A stretch of DNA of 64,000 nt from the NCBI RefSeq assembly GCF_005080685.1, contig NZ_CP039371.1, positions 2,542,001-2,606,000 of the forward strand, in the 5' to 3' direction. Shown here piece by piece: positions 30,979 through 39,659 of this stretch; position 1 is the first letter of the stretch; the number at the start of each line of letters is the position of its first letter. A model generated the notes under the pieces. It saw only the letters and a list, made by a program, of their open reading frames with translations, ran no database searches and was not told where the DNA came from. The position numbers were made by a program, and so were the translations under genes. This stretch comes from Pseudomonas putida (GTDB taxonomy: Bacteria > Pseudomonadota > Gammaproteobacteria > Pseudomonadales > Pseudomonadaceae).

Positions 30979-31812
30979 CTAGCCCTGCAGGCAGGCGCTG
31001 CGGTAAGCCCCTGGAGTGACGCCGTAGGCCTGCTTGAACTGGCGGCTGAGGTGGCTCTGGTCGGTGAAACCCAAGGTACAGGCGACGTCGCAGGCAGCCA
31101 GGCCGCTGCGCAGGAATTCCCTCGCCCGCGCCAGGCGTCGCTGCTTTAGCCAAGCGTGGGGCGGCAGGCCGGTGGCCTGGCGAAACACCCGGGCAAAGTG
31201 GAAGGGCGACAGGTTCACCGCTGCCGCCAACGTCTCCAGCGAAGGCGGATCGGCAAGCCGGCTTTCCAACAGCTCACGGGCACGGGCCACGGCCAAGGGT
31301 TCGTTGCCGGGAGTGGCGGGTTCGGCGCAATGTCCGTGGCGCTGCACCAGGGCCAGCACTGCCTGGCGCCAGGCTGTTTGCTGCTCCAGGGCGCTGGCTG
31401 CAGATTCGGACAATCTGTGCAGGTGGCTGAAGGCGCCTGCCAAGGCCGGATCATGAATCACGCTGGCCTTGAAGTGGGGCATGCCATGGCGGCCCAGCTC
31501 CAGTTCGTCGAGTACGCCGCTGACCCTGGCCTGCTCCGGGTAGAGGCCACGGTAGCGCCAACCGGCTTCGTGGGCCGTGGCACCGGTGTGCAGTTCATCG
31601 GGGTTGATCAGTACCATGCTGCCTTGCGGGGCCAGGTGCTCGCTGCCGCGGTGCCAGAAGCGCTGGGCGCCGGACTCGATCACGGTGAACACGTAACCTT
31701 CGTGCACGTGTGGGGCAAAGCGCTGCTGGTAGTAGCGCGCGTGCAGCATCTCGACATCGCCCAGCGCGGGCGCTTGCCAAAGGTGGGTCTGTTCGCGCAG
31801 GGGCCGGCTCAT
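30979..31812 (-). CDS. AraC-family regulator, third gene of the azl operon
   Basis: The 277-residue protein has an N-terminal cupin sensor (HVHEGYVFTVIESGAQRFWH, INPDELHTG) and C-terminal AraC helix-turn-helix motifs (SLETLAAAVNLSPFHFARVF, ACDVACTLGFTDQSHLSRQF). The ATG at 31812 overlaps the azlD stop by 4 bp (ATGA). It is the last gene of azlC-azlD-araC and probably regulates that exporter in response to an amino acid. Confidence 0.9.
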   Translation of the reverse strand: MSRPLREQTHLWQAPALGDVEMLHARYYQQRFAPHVHEGYVFTVIESGAQRFWHRGSEHLAPQGSMVLINPDELHTGATAHEAGWRYRGLYPEQARVSGVLDELELGRHGMPHFKASVIHDPALAGAFSHLHRLSESAASALEQQTAWRQAVLALVQRHGHCAEPATPGNEPLAVARARELLESRLADPPSLETLAAAVNLSPFHFARVFRQATGLPPHAWLKQRRLARAREFLRSGLAACDVACTLGFTDQSHLSRQFKQAYGVTPGAYRSACLQG

Positions 31813-32123
31813 GCCAGCCAACTGCGCAGCAGGAAGAAGATCAACATGCTCAGCAGCATGCTCAGCAATACGCTGCGGGTCAACAGTACCAGCGCCACGG
31901 CTGCCACTGCACCCAATAGATAGGGGTTGAGCGGGCTCAGGTCCAGTTGATGGTCGGGCAGGAAGATGATCGGGCCACAGATTGCCGTGAGCATGCCCGG
32001 CACGGCAAAACCCAGGAACTGCCGCGCATTGGAGCTCAGGCGCAGCGGTAGACGCGGCTCGAGGAAGGCATAGCGGTTGAGGAATACCACCGCGCCCATG
32101 GCGAAGATCAGCAGCCAGGTCAT
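31809..32123 (-). CDS. azlD: AzlD-family branched-chain amino-acid exporter small subunit
   Basis: A 104-residue membrane protein beginning MTWLLIFAMGAVVFLNRYAF with the family features LPLRLSSNARQFLGFAVPG and a final hydrophobic hairpin (LLSMLLSMLIFFLLRSWLA). Its ATG overlaps the azlC stop (ATGA) and its stop overlaps the araC ATG (ATGA), a tightly coupled unit. AzlD pairs with AzlC to export branched-chain amino acids and analogues. Confidence 0.92.
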   Translation of the reverse strand: MTWLLIFAMGAVVFLNRYAFLEPRLPLRLSSNARQFLGFAVPGMLTAICGPIIFLPDHQLDLSPLNPYLLGAVAAVALVLLTRSVLLSMLLSMLIFFLLRSWLA

Positions 32124-32821
32124 TGGCGAACCCCCGAGAATTTTTGGCAGATGAAGCCTGCGCTCATACCCAGCAGACCGGCGGCTACCAGGGCGGTTTC
32201 CCAGTGCCAGTGGCTGAACAGCACCGAGCAGAACAGCGACACCGCCACGCACACTACGGTGGCCAGGTTGCGCACCAACGGCGCGATCAGCGCCACGAAG
32301 GTGGCGACGATGGAGAAGTCCAGACCTAGCTGATCCAGGTGCGGGATGCTCTTGCCGAGGACGATGCCGGCAAAGGTGAACAGGTTCCAGGCCACGTAGA
32401 AGGTCAGGCCCACGCCCAGGGCGTACCAGCGGTTGAACTGCTGCTGGTCGTGCTGGCTGGCCAGGGCGAAAAATTCGTCGGTCAGCAGAAAGCCCAGGCC
32501 CAGGCGCCAGCGCAGCGGCTGTTTGGACAGCAGGGGACGCATGGACAGGCCGTAGAGCAGATGCTGGGAGGTCAGTAGCAGGGTGGTCAGCAGGATCGAC
32601 ACCAGGTTGGCGCCGCCCTTGAGCATGCCGATGGCCACCAGTTGCGCCGCGCCGGCGAAGACGATGGCCGAGAGGCCCTGGCCCTCCCACGCGCTGAGGT
32701 TGGCCTCTATGGCCATGGAACCGGCAAGCAGGCCCCAGGGCGCAACGGCGAGCGAGAGTGGCAGGATGGCAATGGCGCCACGCAGATAGGCGTGGCGGGC
32801 GATAGGGGCATGGCTGGTCAT
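32120..32821 (-). CDS. azlC: AzlC-family branched-chain amino-acid exporter large subunit
   Basis: A 233-residue polytopic protein with the AzlC/YgaZ pattern: ILPLSLAVAPWGLLAGSMAI, IVFAGAAQLVAIGMLKGGAN, LLTSQHLLYGLSMRPLL and LGFLLTDEFFALAS. It is the first gene of the operon, and its promoter must lie in 32822-32920. It forms the exporter with AzlD. Confidence 0.93.
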   Translation of the reverse strand: MTSHAPIARHAYLRGAIAILPLSLAVAPWGLLAGSMAIEANLSAWEGQGLSAIVFAGAAQLVAIGMLKGGANLVSILLTTLLLTSQHLLYGLSMRPLLSKQPLRWRLGLGFLLTDEFFALASQHDQQQFNRWYALGVGLTFYVAWNLFTFAGIVLGKSIPHLDQLGLDFSIVATFVALIAPLVRNLATVVCVAVSLFCSVLFSHWHWETALVAAGLLGMSAGFICQKFSGVRQ

Positions 32822-32920
32822 GATGGCGACGACAGGGTATGGATGGCTTGGACTGCCAGCATGCCAGAGCGATTACCAGGTGGCTTGTACGATCTTGCTC
32901 AGTCCGTCGGCGCCCAGGCC

Positions 32921-33616
32921 TCAGCGGTAGCTGGTAAGCCGTTGCTGGGCTGCCGCGCAGCCGTTGATGTCCACGGCCTTCTGCAGCAGTGTCTGGCGTT
33001 GCGACGGATCGAGATCGCCGAGCAGGCGGTAGACCTCGGCCTGGTAGTCGCGTTGGCGCCCCCACTGCATCTCCAGCCCCTGTGGCTGGCTGCGGCTGCA
33101 GGCCAGGCGCGTGGCCGGTTGCGGATAGTAGGGCGCGTACAGCGTGGCCATGCTCGGCACCGCCTCGAGGTCGCTGCGATAGGCCGGGCTGGCATTGTAG
33201 GGGGGACACCAGGTGGCGATGGCCGTGGCAGGTGGTGCGAAGCCCTGCTTCAGGCTCGACTCCAGCAGCGGGCAGGCGGCATCGGGAATTTGCGCGGCAG
33301 GCAGGTAGGTCATGTAGTACAGCGCCAACCGGTACTGCGCCACTGGGTGGCCCAGGGCCACGGATTTCTTCAACAGCGCTACGGCGGTGGGCAGGGTACG
33401 GGCCATGGCCTGACCCTGACGGGTGAGTTCCGGGTCGGCGTCGACTGCGGTACGCAGTGGGCTTGGCGTGTCGTCCTGAGCGTCGGCCTGTTCGAGTAAC
33501 GGCAGCGCCTGGCGGTACAGCAGGTCGGCATGGGGGTCTATGTGCACTTCCACTGCATGGGCACTGAAAGGGGCCAGGGTCAGCAGAAACGAACCGATGA
33601 GACGGATACGGCTCAC
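32921..33616 (-). CDS. Secreted hypothetical protein with Sel1-like helical repeats
   Basis: Using the GTG at 33616 (GAGG seven bases upstream), the 231-residue product has a good signal peptide (IRLIGSFLLTLAPFSAHA). The mature part has helical-repeat character: ALLKKSVALGHPVAQYRLAL and LLGDLDPSQRQTLLQKAVDI resemble Sel1/TPR units. Four Cys residues could form disulfides in the periplasm. Function is unknown; such proteins often act as periplasmic scaffolds. An upstream ATG at 33715 in the same frame would disrupt the signal peptide. Confidence 0.7.
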   Translation of the reverse strand: MSRIRLIGSFLLTLAPFSAHAVEVHIDPHADLLYRQALPLLEQADAQDDTPSPLRTAVDADPELTRQGQAMARTLPTAVALLKKSVALGHPVAQYRLALYYMTYLPAAQIPDAACPLLESSLKQGFAPPATAIATWCPPYNASPAYRSDLEAVPSMATLYAPYYPQPATRLACSRSQPQGLEMQWGRQRDYQAEVYRLLGDLDPSQRQTLLQKAVDINGCAAAQQRLTSYR

Positions 33617-33772
33617 AGGCAAGCCTCGTGCAACCCAGGGGCACGGCAGGCAGCCAGCTGCGGATGGACGGTTTCGATGTTCATGGCAGGTACCCGTTGG
33701 TCTCAGGCAAAACAAGACGACGGCGTATTCTAGCCATGGGAGGGGGCAGGCTGAAAGGCTTATGCAACATTG

Positions 33773-34867
33773 TCAGACGAGCTTGATCGGTGTCACCTTG
33801 CGTTGGGCGTGTTTTTCCTGGGCCAGGCCGAGCTTGGCGGTGATCACCTTGGCCAAAGCGTTGTTGCCCAGATCGTTCAGGTGCAGGCGGTCGATGAACA
33901 GGTCGGCACCGAACACTGGCGAGCTGCTGAGCATGCTGTTCATGTCGTAGCAGGGGACAGGGTCAGCCTGTTGCTTGATGCGGCGGAAGAAAGCCGAATG
34001 CAGTTGGCTGTCGAAGACGCCATCGAGCAGGCGGTCGAAATTGGCTGGTTGGCGTTCCAGGGCTTCGAGCGCTGCTTGCTCACCGGCCGGCAGGGTATCG
34101 CGGCACCACGGCAGCAGGGGCTGCAGAATGAAGGTCAGGCTGGTATGGCTGCCCGCCAATAGGCGGTCCCATTGCAGGAGGGTGCGGCCGATGCTGTCGG
34201 CGGCGCGGGTCAGGCGCTTGTTCGGTGCCGACAGCGACCATGTTATCGGTGGCGGTACCGGATGGGGTGCCAGGGCTTGCATCCAGCGGCGCCAGAATGG
34301 TTTTCGCCGTTGCCCGTCGCCCCCCGTGACGCCCTCGCTGAAGGCGTTGAGAAAATCTTGGTAGGCTGCAGCCTGCAGCGGTTCCTGGGCGCCGTCCAGC
34401 ACTTCGCCGAGGGCCTCGTGGGCGAGGCTGTTAAGGCCGCTGAGCAGCACCACGTGGCCGATCTGGCCGAAACGGTGCTGGTGGCTGAGAAACAGCAGCA
34501 GTTCCTGGCTGGCGTTCAGCCCGCAACCGGCCAGGCTCAGCCAGACCTCTCCGGTCAGCATCGACAGGTGCGAGGCCACCGTGTGTTCGTCGCCACTGGC
34601 GCCGATGCCCAGTGCCGTGGAGCCGCCGACCAACAGGTTCACCCGCGGCGCGCCGCCGCGTTCTGCGGCGGAAAAGCGCTTGCCGGCGCAGTGGCTGTAG
34701 CGCAGGCCGAGGGCATCGGTGTTGATGGTGCCGGAGCGGTAACCGCTTTCGTGCACGTGCAACGTGTGGGGCGCGCGGCGGCGACCGAGCAGCAGGAAAT
34801 GCTGGTAATCCTGTTGCAGGGGCGACGGGCTGCCGGGGACGTGCGGGGTGGTATCGGTCAGTCGCAT
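33773..34867 (-). CDS. SGNH/GDSL-like hydrolase domain protein
   Basis: The 364-residue protein shows SGNH blocks: block I VGGSTALGIG (Ser83), a block III-like LLSGLNSLA (Asn), and block V DRLHLND (Asp326, His329). No signal peptide is seen. Similar pseudomonad proteins are, as far as I recall, annotated as inducers of phenazine, but I am not certain of that link. The ATG at 34867 has CGGAGCC upstream and lies 40 bp after the LysE-type exporter gene, so it is the third gene of a unit with the YqcI/YcgG protein. It may add or remove an acyl group on the pathway product. Confidence 0.7.
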   Translation of the reverse strand: MRLTDTTPHVPGSPSPLQQDYQHFLLLGRRRAPHTLHVHESGYRSGTINTDALGLRYSHCAGKRFSAAERGGAPRVNLLVGGSTALGIGASGDEHTVASHLSMLTGEVWLSLAGCGLNASQELLLFLSHQHRFGQIGHVVLLSGLNSLAHEALGEVLDGAQEPLQAAAYQDFLNAFSEGVTGGDGQRRKPFWRRWMQALAPHPVPPPITWSLSAPNKRLTRAADSIGRTLLQWDRLLAGSHTSLTFILQPLLPWCRDTLPAGEQAALEALERQPANFDRLLDGVFDSQLHSAFFRRIKQQADPVPCYDMNSMLSSSPVFGADLFIDRLHLNDLGNNALAKVITAKLGLAQEKHAQRKVTPIKLV

Positions 34868-34907
34868 GAGGCTCCGTTGTGGCGGGCGTGGCGTCGGCGC
34901 AAGGCCG

Positions 34908-35537
34908 TCAGCCCGCCAGCTCCTTGAGGTTGTAGGCCAGCCCACCCACGGCGATCAGCAACAGCGCGACCCCCGAGGCCAGGGAAATGAAGCGGTTGCT
35001 GCGCTGCGAGGCGATCTTGCCGATGGCGAAGATGTAGAGGCTGAGCACGGCAAAGTCGATGGCAACCCACAGCAGTGAAAGCACCACCATGCTCTTGCCG
35101 AACGACTCGGTGATCTGGATGAACTGCGGGAAGAAGGCAATGAAGAAAATGATGTCCTTGGGGTTGGAGATGCCCACCATGAAACCCTGCCACAGGCCGC
35201 CGCCGCGCACCGCTCGGGGGAGGGCGTCGGGGGCCTCGGCAACCGGTGTCTGCAGGGCATCTTTGAGGGTGCCGACGGCGATGTAGCCGATGAACAGGCA
35301 GCCCAGCAGGCTCATGCCGCTGAGCCAGGCCTTGTCGATGGCGGCGCTGGTCATGATGATCCAGGCCGCGGCGCCAATCAGCACCAGCGAGGCCCAGTTG
35401 GTGCCGACGGCGGTGAACATGGCCTTGCGCGATCCGGAGGCGGCGGCGGTGTTGACGATCAGGGCCACGACCGGGCCAGGGGTGGCGATCAGCAGCAGGA
35501 CGGTCAGGGCGTAGGTAGCGGTCAGTGCGGTATTCAC
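34908..35537 (-). CDS. LysE/RhtB-family exporter
   Basis: A 209-residue membrane protein with the LysE pattern: LLLIATPGPVVALIVNTAAA at the start and GFMVGISNPKDIIFFIAFFP in the middle. The start is a GTG at 35537, two bases after the stop of the YqcI/YcgG gene, implying translational coupling. LysE-type pumps export basic or hydrophobic amino acids. Here the cargo may be the N-oxygenated product of the upstream enzyme. Confidence 0.9.
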   Translation of the reverse strand: MNTALTATYALTVLLLIATPGPVVALIVNTAAASGSRKAMFTAVGTNWASLVLIGAAAWIIMTSAAIDKAWLSGMSLLGCLFIGYIAVGTLKDALQTPVAEAPDALPRAVRGGGLWQGFMVGISNPKDIIFFIAFFPQFIQITESFGKSMVVLSLLWVAIDFAVLSLYIFAIGKIASQRSNRFISLASGVALLLIAVGGLAYNLKELAG

Positions 35538-35539
35538 GG

Positions 35540-36316
35540 TCAGTTCTCGGTCACGGTATCGGTTGTCGCATGGGCGTGGAAGGGGCAGCGCGAGGGGTTG
35601 AGCGACCCCTGTTCCTGCAACTGGTACTGCTTCCATTCGTAGTTGCCTTCTTCGCCGAAAGCGCCCAGCGTGTCGGGCACCACGCCATCGTTGTAGTGGC
35701 GAACCCGGTCGCGGATGCGCGCACGGATGCGTTTGCCGCTTTCGGTCGCGGCATTGGCAACTTCGTCGAAGTTCTCCCTTGGGTTGATGACGAAGGTGAT
35801 GTGCGGGCCCAGGTTGCGGCTTTTCATCTGCTGGTGGCCGGGGAAGTTCATGTTGATGAACAGCGGCATGCCGGCATAGCAGAACGACCAGTCGCTATCC
35901 TCGGGGTCGGTGGGCATGGCCTGCGGCCAGGGTTGTGGGTCGCGCGCGTGCACGCCGCGCAGTACCTTCCACGCCAGTGCCTGCTGCTGCGCCAGGGTGC
36001 TGTCGCCGGTTGTTTCGAGAAATACCACCAGCGGGCTGCCGATGCGCTGCTTGAGGGGGACAGGGATGACGAGGGCGACATAGTCGGACAAGCCCCGGGC
36101 GATATCGTCGGCCAGATGCTCGGCGCGGGCGAACAGGATGTGGCAGCTTTGCGAGGCGACCGCCTTGCGCCCGAAGAGGCAGGGAAAGTCGGGATTGGCG
36201 AGAATGCCGCGAAAGTGTTCTATGGTCTTGTACGTCCAGTGTTGGGTGTTCCGGACATGTTCAGAGGTGAGCTCTAGCGCGTCCAGGCGATAGCAATTTC
36301 CATAACCCGTAAACAT
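35540..36316 (-). CDS. YqcI/YcgG-family protein (haem-dependent guanidine N-hydroxylase type, GntA/DcsA-like)
   Basis: The 258-residue protein has the YqcI/YcgG pattern: FPCLFGRKAVASQSCHILFA early, WSFCYAGMPLFINMNFPGHQ in the middle, FVINPRENFD, and the C-terminal SLNPSRCPFHA. Studied members (GntA of guanitoxin synthesis, DcsA of D-cycloserine synthesis) are haem enzymes that N-hydroxylate guanidino groups such as that of arginine. GGGGA precedes the ATG. A divergent LysR regulator and a coupled LysE exporter suggest a small-molecule pathway. The substrate is not deducible from sequence alone. Confidence 0.82.
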   Translation of the reverse strand: MFTGYGNCYRLDALELTSEHVRNTQHWTYKTIEHFRGILANPDFPCLFGRKAVASQSCHILFARAEHLADDIARGLSDYVALVIPVPLKQRIGSPLVVFLETTGDSTLAQQQALAWKVLRGVHARDPQPWPQAMPTDPEDSDWSFCYAGMPLFINMNFPGHQQMKSRNLGPHITFVINPRENFDEVANAATESGKRIRARIRDRVRHYNDGVVPDTLGAFGEEGNYEWKQYQLQEQGSLNPSRCPFHAHATTDTVTEN

Positions 36317-36476
36317 GATTTCCCCAGGCGTTTTGTTAAGTGGGTGATCCAGTCACATGCAGGCAAGATGCTTGGTTATCTTTGTTATTTACCCGCATTT
36401 TCTGAAACACCCCCTAGGTTGTAAAACGCGTGGAACTATGACCTACTATTAGTCTCACTCATGCTTCGGGGGCATC

Positions 36477-37397
36477 ATGTCGGAACGGATTCAGGCTTTG
36501 CATGCCTTGCGCGCCTTCGAGGTCGCGTCGCGCTACGGCTCGTTCACCCGTGCGGCGGAAGAGCTTGCGCTGACCCAGGGGGCGGTCAGCCACCACATCA
36601 AGACCCTCGAGTCGATGTTCGGTTGCGACCTGTTCGAGCGCCGTGGCCCCAAGCTGCGCCTGACCGACCACGGCCGCTTGCTGGCCCAGGAGCTGAAGGT
36701 CGGATTCAAGATCATCGAGAACGCCTGTGCATTGCTGCGCCAGGACCGCTACGCCTTGCGCCTGAAGGCGCCTTCGACCTTGACCGTGCGCTGGTTGCTA
36801 CGGGCCCTGGACGGCTTCAAGAAACTTGACGACAACTGCAGTGTGCAGCTGTCCAGCGTTTGGATGGACATCGACTCGGTGGACTTCTACTCCGAGCCGT
36901 ACGACTGCGCGATCCTGCTGGGCAACGGGCGGTTCGCTGCAGACGTCGAGAGCTTCAAGCTATTCGACGAGTGGCTGATACCGGTGTGCCATCCAGGCTA
37001 CATGACCCAGGCTGCGCCCGAATTGGCCGACCTGCGCCACTGCGAATTCCTCCACCCCTCGCCGGACCGGCGTGACTGGCGGCGCTGGCTGGCGCGCATG
37101 GACGCGCTGGACATCAGCATCGACAAGGGCCAGGTGTTCGACACCCTCGACCAGGGCATTTCAGCGGCGCAGCAGGGTCTGGGCATCTCGGTGGTCGACC
37201 TGGCGCTGGCCAGCGCGGACCTCGCGGCAGGCAGCCTGGTCACGCCGTTCAAGCACGCGGTGGCGACTGGCGATGGGTATTACATGACCTGGCTCAAGTC
37301 CAGTCCCAAGGCGCGGCAAATGCTCAAGTTGCGTGACTACCTGGTCAGCCAGGTGCCGCCGCTGTCATACAAGGACATCAACTACCTGTATGACTGA
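36477..37397 (+). CDS. LysR-family regulator, GcvA-like
   Basis: The 306-residue protein has an N-terminal winged helix (LHALRAFEVASRYGSFTRAA, LALTQGAVSHHIKTLESMFG) and a periplasmic-binding-like effector domain. It is divergent from the YqcI/YcgG operon across a 160-bp AT-rich gap (36317-36476), the usual position of a LysR regulator relative to its target. Its 3' end overlaps the 3' end of the next LysR gene by 20 bp. Confidence 0.9.
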   Translation: MSERIQALHALRAFEVASRYGSFTRAAEELALTQGAVSHHIKTLESMFGCDLFERRGPKLRLTDHGRLLAQELKVGFKIIENACALLRQDRYALRLKAPSTLTVRWLLRALDGFKKLDDNCSVQLSSVWMDIDSVDFYSEPYDCAILLGNGRFAADVESFKLFDEWLIPVCHPGYMTQAAPELADLRHCEFLHPSPDRRDWRRWLARMDALDISIDKGQVFDTLDQGISAAQQGLGISVVDLALASADLAAGSLVTPFKHAVATGDGYYMTWLKSSPKARQMLKLRDYLVSQVPPLSYKDINYLYD

Positions 37398-38289
37398 CCG
37401 GGCGATCGGCGAAAACCCGTTCGAGCATGAAATCGATGAACACCCGGAGTTTCGGCGGTACCTGGCGGCCCGAAGGCCATAGCAGATAGAAGCTGCCGCG
37501 CCGCTCGATGAACTCGTCGAGCACGCTGACCAGCGTGCCGGCGGTCAGCTCGCGGCGCACGGCGAAGTTGGGCAGGCAGGTGATGCCGCGGTTGTTGATG
37601 GCGAAGCAGATACGCGTCTCGACGTGGTTGCAGACCATCGAGATGGGGATGTCATAGGCCTGCTCGGGGTGGTCCTGGCGCAATGGCCAGGTTTCCAGTT
37701 TGCCATTGCTGGGAAACCGGTAGTGCAGGCAGGTGTGTCCGGCCAGATCACGCGGGTGCAGGGGTGTGCCGCGTTCTTCCAGGTAGGCGGGCGACGCCAC
37801 CAGACAGTGCTGGAAGTGGCCGAGGAACTTGGCTTTGAGCCGCGAATCCTGGGGCTGGCCGCCGCGCATCACCACATCGAAGCCCTCACCGACGATATCG
37901 ACCATGCGGTCGGTGAACTCCAGGTCCAGTTCGATTTGTGGGTACAGCGCCATGAAGTCTGCCAGCGCCGGCATCACCAGGCCGGTCACTTGGGGCAGGC
38001 TGATGCGCAAGCGCCCACTGGGCGTTTCGCTGGCCTGGGACAGCTCCTGCTCGGTGGCTTCGATCTCCGCCAGGATGCGCCGGCTGCGTTCGAGAAACAG
38101 CATGCCTTCGGCAGTCAGGGTGATGCTGCGCGTACTGCGGTGGAACAGGCGCACCCCCAGACGGCTTTCCAGCCGCGCCACACGCTTGCCAACGGCCGAT
38201 GCGCTGATGCCCAGCGACTGGCCGGCGGCGACGAAGCTGCGGGTTTCGGCTACCCGGTTGAACACCACGAAGCCACTTAGGCTGTCCAT
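37378..38289 (-). CDS. LysR-family regulator of the adjacent MFS exporter
   Basis: The 303-residue protein starts MDSLSGFVVFNRVAETRSFV and has a typical LysR winged helix (LGISASAVGKRVARLESRLG) and effector domain. The ATG at 38289 follows AGGAGC. It diverges from the MFS gene at 38405 across a 115-bp gap, so it probably controls that gene. It converges with the GcvA-like regulator, with overlapping 3' ends. Confidence 0.9.
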   Translation of the reverse strand: MDSLSGFVVFNRVAETRSFVAAGQSLGISASAVGKRVARLESRLGVRLFHRSTRSITLTAEGMLFLERSRRILAEIEATEQELSQASETPSGRLRISLPQVTGLVMPALADFMALYPQIELDLEFTDRMVDIVGEGFDVVMRGGQPQDSRLKAKFLGHFQHCLVASPAYLEERGTPLHPRDLAGHTCLHYRFPSNGKLETWPLRQDHPEQAYDIPISMVCNHVETRICFAINNRGITCLPNFAVRRELTAGTLVSVLDEFIERRGSFYLLWPSGRQVPPKLRVFIDFMLERVFADRPVSHTGS

Positions 38290-38404
38290 GAAACGCTCCT
38301 GATTGCGGACTCCGATGTCCTGGGTGAGCGGAATACTACCCGTCTTTTTCCGCAATGCCTGCCCTTGCACACTGTTTCCCCATTCTTTTTCCAAGGCAAA
38401 CACC

Positions 38405-39595
38405 ATGTCCCAGACCTGCACTGCGTCGCTGTCCGATGCCAGCCCCGGCCGTCTGCCCCTGAGCGGCCTGCTGGCCCTGGCGATGACCGGCTTCATCGCC
38501 ATTCTCAGTGAAACCTTGCCGGCGGGGCTGCTCGACCAGATCGCCGAGGGCATGCACATCAGCCAGGCCATGGCCGGGCAGTGGGTCACCGCCTATGCGC
38601 TGGGCTCGCTGCTGACGGCGATCCCCCTGGTAACCCTGACCCAGAGCTGGTTCCGTCGGCGAGCGCTATTGCTGGCGATCCTTGGCTTCGTCCTGTTCAA
38701 TGGCTTGACCGCGCTTTCGTCGAACAACACCCTGACCCTGGCGCTGCGCTTTCTCACCGGCGCCGCGGCAGGCCTGGCCTGGGGCCTGATCGCCGGACAT
38801 GCACGGCGCATGGTGCCGGTCGCCCTGCAAGGGCGGGCGATGGCCGTGGCCATGCTGGGTCAGCCGATTGCCCTGTCACTGGGGTTGCCGATCGCCACCT
38901 GGCTGGGTGCCGGATTGGGCTGGCGCGCCACCTTTGCCGTGGTCACGCTGGCGGCGTTACTGCTGGTGGCCTGGGTGCTGCGAGCGGTGCCCGACTATCC
39001 GGGCCATGCCGCCGATCGACGTCCTGCTGCGGGCCAGGTGCTACGCACGCCCGGTGTAGCGCGCGTGCTGCTGGTGATCCTGGCATGGATCCTTGGCCAC
39101 AACATCCTCTACACCTACATCGTGCCCTTGCTGGCTGCCGCCGGCATGGCGACCCAGGTCGGCCCGGTACTGATGGTATTCGGCGTGGCAGCGCTGGCCG
39201 GAATCGGCCTGGTCGGGGTGCTGGTCGACCGCCACCTGCGGCCGCTGGTGCTGCTCAGCCTTGGCGCCTTTGCCCTGGCCGCGCTGGCGCTGGGGCAGGC
39301 GAGCGCCCTCTGGTTGTACCTCGGCGTGGCGCTGTGGGGCCTGACCTACGGCGGTGCGCCCACGCTGTTGCAGACAGCCTGCGCCGATGCGGCGGGTGAG
39401 GGCGGCGACGTGGCCCAGTCGATGTTGGTGACGGTGTGGAACAGCGCCATCGCCTTGGGAGGCATCATCGGCGGGCTCCTGCTTACCGGCGCTGGCGCCC
39501 CGGCCTTCGGGCCGGTGGTATTGGTGTTCATCGGCGCTGCCTGGGCGTTGGCCTGGACGGGCCGGCGGGCGGGCTTCAGCACAGGAGCGCGGTAA
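38405..39595 (+). CDS. MFS drug/metabolite exporter
   Basis: A 396-residue protein with about twelve helices. It has the early motif [20 protein letters not shown] and [19 protein letters not shown], typical of the DHA1 AraJ/YdhP exporters, and a basic loop (RAGFSTGAR) at the end. AAGGC precedes the ATG. It is driven from the promoter region shared with the divergent LysR gene. The substrate is unknown. Confidence 0.88.
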   Translation: MSQTCTASLSDASPGRLPLSGLLALAMTGFIAILSETLPAGLLDQIAEGMHISQAMAGQWVTAYALGSLLTAIPLVTLTQSWFRRRALLLAILGFVLFNGLTALSSNNTLTLALRFLTGAAAGLAWGLIAGHARRMVPVALQGRAMAVAMLGQPIALSLGLPIATWLGAGLGWRATFAVVTLAALLLVAWVLRAVPDYPGHAADRRPAAGQVLRTPGVARVLLVILAWILGHNILYTYIVPLLAAAGMATQVGPVLMVFGVAALAGIGLVGVLVDRHLRPLVLLSLGAFALAALALGQASALWLYLGVALWGLTYGGAPTLLQTACADAAGEGGDVAQSMLVTVWNSAIALGGIIGGLLLTGAGAPAFGPVVLVFIGAAWALAWTGRRAGFSTGAR

Positions 39596-39659
39596 CCTGG
39601 CGCTGCGCCATGGGGTAGAATCGTGTTTTTGCCCCCCGGGCGCTTCGAGGAATACCGCA

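Noticed and set aside
31809..33644. A 611-codon minus-strand open frame over the azl region
   Set aside because: Only its last part, from the ATG at 32123, is a real gene (azlD). The upstream part is out of frame with azlC and the secreted protein gene.
39596..39659. LexA (SOS) box upstream of polB
   Set aside because: E. coli polB is SOS-controlled, but I find no CTG-N10-CAG in the 64-bp gap. The nearest look-alike ends in ATG rather than CAG.
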